Positions 1 to 4,182 of a stretch of 7,350 nucleotides of DNA are shown one piece after another (position 1 is the stretch's first letter; every line of letters begins with the position of its first letter). Under the pieces are notes generated by a model. It saw nothing but the letters and a program-made list of their open reading frames with translations, was not told the origin of the DNA and did no database searches. The DNA is from Nonomuraea sp. (GTDB lineage: Bacteria; Actinomycetota; Actinomycetes; Streptosporangiales; Streptosporangiaceae): contig JABFVJ010000059.1 of the NCBI GenBank assembly GCA_013362835.1, forward strand, positions 1 through 7,350, written 5' to 3'. The position numbers were made by a program, and so were the translations under genes.

Positions 1-699
1 GTGCCGGGCTTCCTGGGCACGGCCATCGCCTCGATGGTGGGCGCCGTGTGCGCGGCCGTGGTGATGGTGACCGGGGCGCCGGCGGCAGGGGTCGCGGCGG
101 TGGGCGTGGCCGTGGTCATGGCGTTCAGCCCGCTGATCCCCGTGCTGTCGTTCCGGCTGGCACGGGTGCCGCTGCCGTCGATGCCGACCAACGCCGAGGA
201 GCTGCGCGGCGACAACCAGCGGCTCGACAGCGCCTCGGTGCTGGAGCGCACGGGCGCGGCCCGCCGGTACGCGACCGGCATGATCGTGGGCGTCGCGCTG
301 GTCGGGGCAGGGGCGCACGCGTTGTTCGTCGCGGACGGCCGGTGGATCGCGGTCGTCATGTCCGTGGTGCTGGCGTTCACCCAGCTCATGCGGGCCCGCG
401 TGTTCCAGGGCGTGGGGCAGCGGTTGTGGCTGCTGCTCGTCGGGCTGGCCGCGCTCGGGGCGGTGGCGGTGGCCGTGGGCGTCGCGGTCGGCGGGGTGGC
501 CTCGGTCGCCATGGTGCTCGGGTTGTCGTGGACCGCGATGGTGGTCGTCGGCATGGGCGTGTGGCTGCCCGGCGGCAGGCCCTCGCCGTTCTGGGGGAGG
601 GCCGCCGACATCCTGGAGTGGGCGCTGATCGTGGCGCTCGTGCCGCTGGCGCTCGGGGTGCTGGAGGTCTACGCCTGGGTACGCGGCCTGGCCGGTTAG
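1..699 (+). CDS. eccD: Type VII secretion integral membrane protein EccD, C-terminal part (5' truncated by window edge)
   Basis: EccD is the polytopic membrane subunit of the ESX secretion complex and is thought to line or surround its central pore. The 232 visible residues hold about seven hydrophobic segments (roughly residues 5-25, 28-50, 91-111, 114-130, 141-163, 166-188 and 206-226). They also hold the family-typical loop after the second segment, FRLARVPLPSMPTNAEEL (residues 51-68), and the late loop LPGGRPSPFWGRAADILEW (residues 189-207). Full EccD proteins are usually about 450-500 residues, with an N-terminal ubiquitin-like domain and eleven membrane segments. That domain and about four segments are therefore missing here, and the GTG at position 1 is an internal valine codon rather than a true start. 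The TAG stop overlaps the stop of the convergent minus-strand gene. Family assignment is firm; its membership of the same functional system as the downstream substrates is inferred from proximity. Confidence 0.86.
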   Translation: MPGFLGTAIASMVGAVCAAVVMVTGAPAAGVAAVGVAVVMAFSPLIPVLSFRLARVPLPSMPTNAEELRGDNQRLDSASVLERTGAARRYATGMIVGVALVGAGAHALFVADGRWIAVVMSVVLAFTQLMRARVFQGVGQRLWLLLVGLAALGAVAVAVGVAVGGVASVAMVLGLSWTAMVVVGMGVWLPGGRPSPFWGRAADILEWALIVALVPLALGVLEVYAWVRGLAG

Positions 700-1121
700 T
701 CGTCCGACAGCGCGCGGCGGCGGATGGCTTCCAGACCGGCGAGGCGGTCGTTCATCTGACGGGAGAAGTCGTCCTGGAGGTCCTCGAAGCGCCGGGTGAT
801 CGACTCGGCGGACAGGCCGCCGTACGACGGTTGCGGGACGGCCTCGCCGAGCCTGCGGGCCTGGTCGTCCTGCGCGGCGCGGACGGCCTGGACGATCTCC
901 TCGGTCAGCTCGTCCAGCTCCATGCGGCTCGCCCTGGCCGACAGCCGCAGGTCGGCGAGGCGGCCGTCGGCGTCCACGCGGGCGGTGACCGCGCCGCCGC
1001 GGCTCTCGCCGTGGCCCGTGACCGTGCCGAGGTCGTCCAGGGCGCCGGCCAGGGAACGCAGGGATCGTTCGCTCTCGCTGATCACGCGGTCGAGGTCGTC
1101 GGGGTGGAAGTCGGAGTCCAT
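696..1121 (-). CDS. YbaB/EbfC-family-like small protein, ESX-associated
   Basis: A 141-residue soluble protein. The central block has the YbaB pattern: a beta segment GGAVTARVDADGRLADLRLS (residues 42-61), then a Met-Glu-Leu turn and an amphipathic helix ELTEEIVQAVRAAQDDQARR (residues 71-90). Around it lie an N-terminal helix (about 7-33) and a C-terminal helix (about 104-137), both charged and coiled-coil-like. YbaB proteins form dimers and some bind DNA; mycobacterial ESX-1 carries a YbaB-fold protein (EspL) that works as a cytosolic accessory factor. Which role applies here is unknown. I chose the ATG at 1119-1121 because the protein then begins with a charged helix. A longer reading up to 1253 adds 44 residues with no family character, and a GTG three codons upstream (1128-1130) is a close alternative. 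A weak purine stretch (GGGCGGTGG) precedes both. It is transcribed divergently from the 1247 gene and convergently with eccD. Confidence 0.8.
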   Translation of the reverse strand: MDSDFHPDDLDRVISESERSLRSLAGALDDLGTVTGHGESRGGAVTARVDADGRLADLRLSARASRMELDELTEEIVQAVRAAQDDQARRLGEAVPQPSYGGLSAESITRRFEDLQDDFSRQMNDRLAGLEAIRRRALSDD

Positions 1122-1183
1122 GGCCAGCACGCCACCGCCCGCGGGTGAACGACAGGGGAGCGACGGCTTTCCGGCCGCTGAAG

Positions 1184-1198
1184 TGATCAGAAAGATCA
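1184..1198. promoter_or_regulatory. 15-bp dyad in the divergent intergenic region, candidate operator
   Basis: TGATCAGAAAGATCA is a perfect inverted repeat: TGATC, five bases AGAAA, then GATCA. It lies 62 bases upstream of the minus-strand YbaB-like start and 48 bases upstream of the plus-strand GTG at 1247, inside a locally less GC-rich patch. Its placement between two divergent genes fits an operator acting on one or both. Five-base arms can arise by chance, so this is only a candidate. Confidence 0.35.
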
Positions 1199-1209
1199 TG
1201 CGATGGGTG

Positions 1210-1238
1210 ATGAAACCGGGGCGAACCGCCGCGACAAT
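1210..1238 (+). promoter_or_regulatory. Candidate promoter giving a leaderless transcript for the 1247 gene
   Basis: ATGAAA (1210-1215) matches TTGACA at four of six bases. After a 17-base spacer, GACAAT (1233-1238) matches TATAAT at four of six. The GTG start at 1247 lies eight bases beyond the -10 element, where transcription would be expected to begin, and no Shine-Dalgarno is visible before that GTG. Leaderless mRNAs of this layout are common in actinobacteria. The promoter call is inference from spacing and weak consensus. Confidence 0.35.
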
Positions 1239-1246
1239 CGGGCGTC

Positions 1247-1561
1247 GTGGCAACGCAACGGGAAATCCACATCACCTCCACCACCATCGCCAAGACGCGC
1301 GAGCGGGTGGAGTCGGAGCTGAAGACGGGGATGATCAGCTTCGTCAAGGGCCTGATCCCGCTCACGGCCGTCGACGGCCTGGGCTTCGGCGTCCTCGGCA
1401 ACCTGATCATCGGCGGCACGTACGACGGGGTCAGGGAGCACGCCGAGGGCCTGATGACCGACGCCGAGGGCGCGCTGGACGGCTGGGGCAAGGCCCTCAC
1501 CGTCGGCGAGCGCAACTGGCGGGCGGCCGAGGACGCCAGCATCATCCAGTACCGGTCATGA
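1247..1561 (+). CDS. Small WXG100-like protein with an atypical hydrophobic centre
   Basis: A 104-residue protein of WXG100 length and helical layout that I do not recognise as a named family. Residues 8-36 form a charged helix, residues 37-62 a Gly-rich hydrophobic stretch (GLGFGVLGNLIIGG, residues 44-57) where a WXG100 protein would have its WXG turn, and residues 62-97 a second helix. Near its end is NWRAAED (residues 90-96), which parallels NYRTAE in the WXG100 protein at 3423-3737. It therefore looks like a YxxxD/E export signal with Trp replacing Tyr. The only Trp-Gly is W80-G81, in the second helix. The GTG start has no visible ribosome binding site and may be leaderless. The stop overlaps the next gene's start as ATGA, implying translational coupling and a shared function. 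Export through the type VII system is inference. Confidence 0.72.
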   Translation: MATQREIHITSTTIAKTRERVESELKTGMISFVKGLIPLTAVDGLGFGVLGNLIIGGTYDGVREHAEGLMTDAEGALDGWGKALTVGERNWRAAEDASIIQYRS

Positions 1562-2466
1562 GCGATCCCTACCTCGACGCCGTCAACAAGGGCCGGGGCG
1601 TGCCGCGCGGCGGCGACCCCCTGCTGAAGGCGATCAACCGGGGCGGCTCGGTCGGCCCGCCGCGCACGCCGTCGCTCCCGCTCAACCCGGCCACCGGCAA
1701 GCTGGGCCCGATGACCGCGAGCCCCGCCGAGTCGCTGAGCACGAAGGTGCTGAACACGCTGAAGGGCGCCGGCCGGTTCTCGCCCTACCTCGTCGCCGTC
1801 GCCGCGATCGTCGCCGTGGGAGCGGCCGACGAGTTCGCCATGGCCGAGGCCGCCAACGTCTGGAAGTACGGCATGAGCGCCCGGCTCGACGACGGCGTCA
1901 AGAACCTCATGCCGCAGATCCTGGCCACGTCCAAGGCCGGGTGGATCGCCGAGGACCAGGCGGAGTTCGCGCGCGTGCAGGCGCTGTTCCACCAGGAGAT
2001 CGGGGCGCTGCGCAACACGTTCGGCGAGATCGGGGGCGTGATCGACGAGGTGGCCGCCGGGGTGCGCAACTACTGGCTGCAGATCGGCTCGGCGATCGTG
2101 TCGGGGATCACGCTGCTGGTCGCGGCCGTCCGGATGAAGATGACGCCGGTGCCGCAGGTGGCGGTCGCCGGGATGATCCTGGAGCATCTGGTCGGCACGG
2201 CCCTGGTCAGCGCCGCCGCCGTCATGACCGGGTCGCTGGCCCAGATGCTCAGGGGCGGCATGCAGGTGCTCGGCACGCTGGCCAAGAAGCAGCACCAGTT
2301 CGGCTTCGTGATGCCGCAGGGCGCGGCGGCCATCGACTTCAAGCGGGCCACGATCGACACCAAGGGCCTGCCGTCCTTCACCGAGCCCCCCGCCCCCGGC
2401 AAGCTGCCCGCGGGCTACCAGAGCTTCACGTGGGTCGCGCCGGACGTGAAGACCACGACGCCGTGA
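1558..2466 (+). CDS. Unrecognised membrane protein with a WXG-like helical segment
   Basis: A 302-residue protein coupled to the preceding gene through an ATGA overlap (ATG at 1558). I recognise no family. The N-terminus (residues 1-55) is hydrophilic and Pro/Gly-rich and repeats a short motif, DPYLDAVNKGRG (3-14) and DPLLKAINRGGS (20-31). A hydrophobic stretch follows at about 76-90. Next comes a helical region (about 94-172) containing AGWIAEDQAEF (127-137), which resembles the WXG turn of WXG100 proteins with Ala in place of Gly, and then long amphipathic heptads. Two further hydrophobic stretches (about 174-191 and 201-228) read as membrane segments, perhaps a hairpin. The C-terminal 55 residues are hydrophilic and Pro-rich. 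It could be a membrane-anchored partner of the 104-aa protein or a pore-forming type VII substrate. There is no signal peptide at the very N-terminus. Gene reality is well supported by coupling and codon use; function is unknown. Confidence 0.75.
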   Translation: MSDPYLDAVNKGRGVPRGGDPLLKAINRGGSVGPPRTPSLPLNPATGKLGPMTASPAESLSTKVLNTLKGAGRFSPYLVAVAAIVAVGAADEFAMAEAANVWKYGMSARLDDGVKNLMPQILATSKAGWIAEDQAEFARVQALFHQEIGALRNTFGEIGGVIDEVAAGVRNYWLQIGSAIVSGITLLVAAVRMKMTPVPQVAVAGMILEHLVGTALVSAAAVMTGSLAQMLRGGMQVLGTLAKKQHQFGFVMPQGAAAIDFKRATIDTKGLPSFTEPPAPGKLPAGYQSFTWVAPDVKTTTP

Positions 2467-2512
2467 TTGTGGTTAACTCCCCGGGATGTGCCGTATGGGA
2501 GGGATGGCGTAG

Positions 2513-2956
2513 GTGACTGACTTCGGGGACTTCGGCAACATCGACATGGACCGGCTCCTGCGTGGGGTGGACGACCAGTTCACCAAGGCCGAGGAGCTGC
2601 AGAAGGCCATGGCGGACGTGGTGGGCCGGGCTGAGGACGACGACCACCTGGTGCTCGCCGAGTACGCGCAGGAGGGCCTGCGCACGCTGGACCTGCATCC
2701 GAAGGCGATGCGCCTGAGCGCGGCCGAGCTGTCGGAGAAGATCAAGGCGGCCGTCCAGGACGCGGCCCTCGACCTGCAGCGGCAGGTCAACGAGCTCATG
2801 GTCGAGGTGTACGGCGAGGAGAGCAACCCGATGCGCCTGATGGAGAACCCCGACAGGGCGCTCCGGCAGGTCAGGCAGGCCGAGGCCAGCTACGAGCGGG
2901 CGTTCGATGACGTAATGGGCGAACTCGACCAAATCCGCCGCAAACTGGACCTGTGA
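2513..2956 (+). CDS. YbaB/EbfC-family-like protein, second copy in the locus
   Basis: A 147-residue charged, largely helical, soluble protein. Residues 55-95 match the YbaB core: a strand ending LRTLDLHPKAMRLSAAEL (56-73), then the helix SEKIKAAVQDAALDLQRQ (74-91). The same region of the minus-strand protein reads LRLSARASRMELDELTEEIV, so the two look like distant paralogues with the same strand-turn-helix order. An N-terminal helix (about 12-40) and a C-terminal coiled coil (about 113-145) flank it. The GTG start at 2513 is preceded by GGGAGGG (2497-2503), with a 46-base gap after the upstream gene. The convergent EccD-proximal copy and this one bracket the 1247-2466 pair. YbaB-fold EspL in mycobacterial ESX-1 suggests a cytosolic accessory role; DNA binding is the other known activity of the family. 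Confidence 0.78.
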   Translation: MTDFGDFGNIDMDRLLRGVDDQFTKAEELQKAMADVVGRAEDDDHLVLAEYAQEGLRTLDLHPKAMRLSAAELSEKIKAAVQDAALDLQRQVNELMVEVYGEESNPMRLMENPDRALRQVRQAEASYERAFDDVMGELDQIRRKLDL

Positions 2957-2961
2957 TTGAC

Positions 2962-2975
2962 CAGCAAGTTTGCTG
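2962..2975. promoter_or_regulatory. 14-bp palindrome, candidate operator
   Basis: CAGCAAGTTTGCTG has perfect six-base arms (CAGCAA/TTGCTG) around a central GT. It begins six bases after the stop of the YbaB-like gene. It is unlikely to be a terminator, because the stem would be only about five pairs with a four-base loop and no T-run follows. A binding site for a dimeric regulator of the WXG100 operon is the more natural reading. No regulator family is assigned. Confidence 0.4.
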
Positions 2976-3072
2976 ATATGTCGGGAAGTTGTTACATCTA
3001 GGCCATTGGGTCCGCTGTTACTCGTGGGGCACTTGGTGCTTATATGGGTAAGCGACCGAAATGTTGCGTTAC

Positions 3073-3080
3073 GGAGGTGA
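3073..3080 (+). promoter_or_regulatory. Very strong Shine-Dalgarno for the first WXG100 gene
   Basis: GGAGGTGA is a full eight-base complement to the 16S rRNA 3' end. Six bases separate GGAGG from the GTG at 3084, which fixes the start of the WXG100 gene. It is the best ribosome binding site in the window, in keeping with an abundant secreted protein. Confidence 0.85.
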
Positions 3081-3083
3081 CTA

Positions 3084-3410
3084 GTGTCCGAATTCTTCGG
3101 GGCGAGCCCGGGCCAGATCAAGGTGGCGTCTGGCCATGTGGTCGACACCGCCCAGTTCATCGAGGGCCTGAGGACCGCGGTGGAGACCACTTCGACCGGT
3201 CTCCTCAACACCGGCTGGCTCGGCCCGGCGGCCGCCAGGTTCCGGCGGGCGATGGAGGGCTGGGACAACTCCATGCGCGCCGTACGGACCGACCTGGAGG
3301 GCATCGCCGAGAAGATGGGCGTCAACGCGGTCGTCTACTCCGCGGCCGACCAGGACGTCCAGGCCGGTATGGGCCGCGTCGAGTCCCTGATCAACGTCGA
3401 GATCAAGTAG
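3084..3410 (+). CDS. WXG100 family type VII secretion target (EsxB/CFP-10-like position)
   Basis: A 108-residue helical-hairpin protein. Helix 1 spans about residues 8-41, the turn carries W45-L-G47 (NTGWLGPAAARF), and helix 2 spans about 48-80. After it comes YSAAD (Y85-D89), the YxxxD export signal recognised by the ESX ATPase EccC, followed by a short C-terminal tail. It has the standard WXG100 length and no membrane segment. WXG100 proteins are exported folded as antiparallel dimers, and the adjacent WXG100 gene 12 bases downstream is the obvious partner. As the first gene of the pair and a bearer of a clean YxxxD motif, it sits in the EsxB-like position; that role is inferred from order and motif. 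It starts at a GTG with a perfect Shine-Dalgarno. Confidence 0.92.
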   Translation: MSEFFGASPGQIKVASGHVVDTAQFIEGLRTAVETTSTGLLNTGWLGPAAARFRRAMEGWDNSMRAVRTDLEGIAEKMGVNAVVYSAADQDVQAGMGRVESLINVEIK

Positions 3411-3422
3411 GAGGACGCCGCG

Positions 3423-3737
3423 ATGTCAGCTGAGCTCGACTTCACCAAGGTCAACTTCGGGCAGATGGACCTTGCCCAGGAGGACTACGTCAAGATCCTC
3501 GGTTCCTTCGAGAAGGCCACCGACGACCTGATGACCAGGCTGAAGACCGACCTGGCCGGTCACTGGGAGGGCCCGAACGGCGCCGAGTCGTTCTTCAGGG
3601 AGCACGAGCAGAAGTGGCAGGCCGCCGCCGCCCAGATGCGGGCGCACCTGGACGAGCTGCAGAAGGCCGTCCAGATCGCCAACGAGAACTACCGGACGGC
3701 GGAGAACCGCAACAAGTCCATCTGGGTCGACGGCTGA
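3423..3737 (+). CDS. WXG100 family type VII secretion target (EsxA/ESAT-6-like position)
   Basis: A 104-residue WXG100 protein. Helix 1 is about residues 15-44, the turn holds W48-E-G50 (AGHWEGPNGAESFF), and the long helix 2 runs about 51-98. NENYRTAE (87-94) provides a YxxxE export-type motif and W101 lies near the C-terminus. The start is ATG, with GGAGG at 3410-3414 overlapping the TAG of the previous gene, so the two are closely spaced and should be made together. The pair most likely forms the heterodimeric secreted core of this ESX system. Both members carry a Yxxx(D/E) motif, whereas in the classical EsxAB dimer the signal is on EsxB, so which subunit is read by the secretion ATPase is open. 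Confidence 0.93.
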   Translation: MSAELDFTKVNFGQMDLAQEDYVKILGSFEKATDDLMTRLKTDLAGHWEGPNGAESFFREHEQKWQAAAAQMRAHLDELQKAVQIANENYRTAENRNKSIWVDG

Positions 3738-3768
3738 CACCTGGGCTTCGCACCTTTGGGGGAGGATC

Positions 3769-4176
3769 ATGGCGGCCGGGCTCGAACCGGAACCGTGGCC
3801 AGGGCTCGACGACACCGACGCCGAGCTCTACTACAACGTGGGCAAGATGCGTTCGATCGCCGAGGACCTGGAAGTGATCCTCGCCGGCACGCAGGGCCCC
3901 GGCGGGACCAAGGACGGCGTCACGGGCTCGGTGGAGACCCTGACCCGGTACTTCGACCTGGGCGAGCAGCACATCGGGCGGTGGCCGGCGGCCAGCGCCC
4001 TGGCCCACAGCGTGGGCAGCACGGGCCCGGACCCCGGCGGGCTCGTGTCCATGGAGGGCCGCGGGCAGCGGCTGGCGAGCCTCTACCAGGACTACGTCGA
4101 GTGCTGTCAGAAGCTGATCAAGGCCATCAGGGACAGCGCCGACAGCTACGCGAAGACGAATCCGGGCCGAGAGTGA
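3769..4176 (+). CDS. Small helical 'WPGLD/WP' protein, first copy; putative partner of the next gene
   Basis: A 135-residue protein I cannot place in a named family. It begins LEPEPWPGLDDTDAE (residues 5-19), followed by a helix (about 24-38), a Gly-rich loop (40-53), a segment ending EQHIGRWPAASAL (66-78), and a C-terminal amphipathic helix (about 95-128) with adjacent cysteines C112-C113. The gene at 5576 has the same order of elements: WPGLD at the start, QxxGxWPxA in the middle and a C-terminal helix. The two are clearly paralogous by eye. Each stands directly before a large WXG/PPE-like gene, the arrangement of PE before PPE in mycobacteria, so a chaperone-like or heterodimer partner role is inferred. 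No canonical YxxxD/E motif is seen at the end of its last helix (SYAKTN). The ATG at 3769 is preceded by GGGGGAGG, and the next gene starts six bases after its stop. Confidence 0.8.
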   Translation: MAAGLEPEPWPGLDDTDAELYYNVGKMRSIAEDLEVILAGTQGPGGTKDGVTGSVETLTRYFDLGEQHIGRWPAASALAHSVGSTGPDPGGLVSMEGRGQRLASLYQDYVECCQKLIKAIRDSADSYAKTNPGRE

Positions 4177-4182
4177 GCACCG

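Larger units (their letters stand above)
2957..3083 (+). promoter_or_regulatory. AT-richer intergenic region, probable promoter of the WXG100 operon
   Basis: This 127-base gap is visibly richer in A/T than the coding sequence on either side and is the longest non-coding stretch in the downstream part of the window. Near its 3' end, TATATG (3041-3046) could be a -10 element, with TTACTC (3018-3023) 17 bases upstream as a poor -35; a transcript starting near 3053 would have a leader of about 30 bases. GTTAC occurs three times (2991-2995, 3017-3021, 3068-3072). The layout fits a strong regulated promoter for the secreted WXG100 pair, but no element matches consensus well. Confidence 0.45.

Noticed and set aside
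48..1148. Long open frame on the plus strand covering eccD and the YbaB-like gene
   Set aside because: Its product is Arg/Gly/Ala-rich low complexity, typical of an alternative frame of high-GC DNA, and it crosses two better supported genes on opposite strands.
1122..1253. Longer N-terminus of the minus-strand YbaB-like protein
   Set aside because: The added 44 residues lack domain similarity, would overlap the plus-strand GTG at 1247 and would remove the divergent promoter region.
796..1557. Upstream extension of the 302-aa membrane protein gene to 796
   Set aside because: It would run antisense through the YbaB-like gene and over the whole 104-aa gene. The extension has no family character, and the ATG at 1558 gives a typical ATGA overlap.
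2467..2512. Possible promoter in the 46-base gap before the second YbaB-like gene
   Set aside because: TTGTGG at 2467-2472 has no convincing -10 partner at 16-18 bases; only the ribosome binding site is supported.
2962..2975. Palindrome read as an intrinsic terminator of the YbaB-like gene
   Set aside because: The stem would be only about five pairs with no T-run after it, so an operator is the better reading.
2426..3325. 299-residue minus-strand open frame
   Set aside because: It is antisense to a YbaB-like gene and a clear WXG100 gene and shows no recognisable domain.
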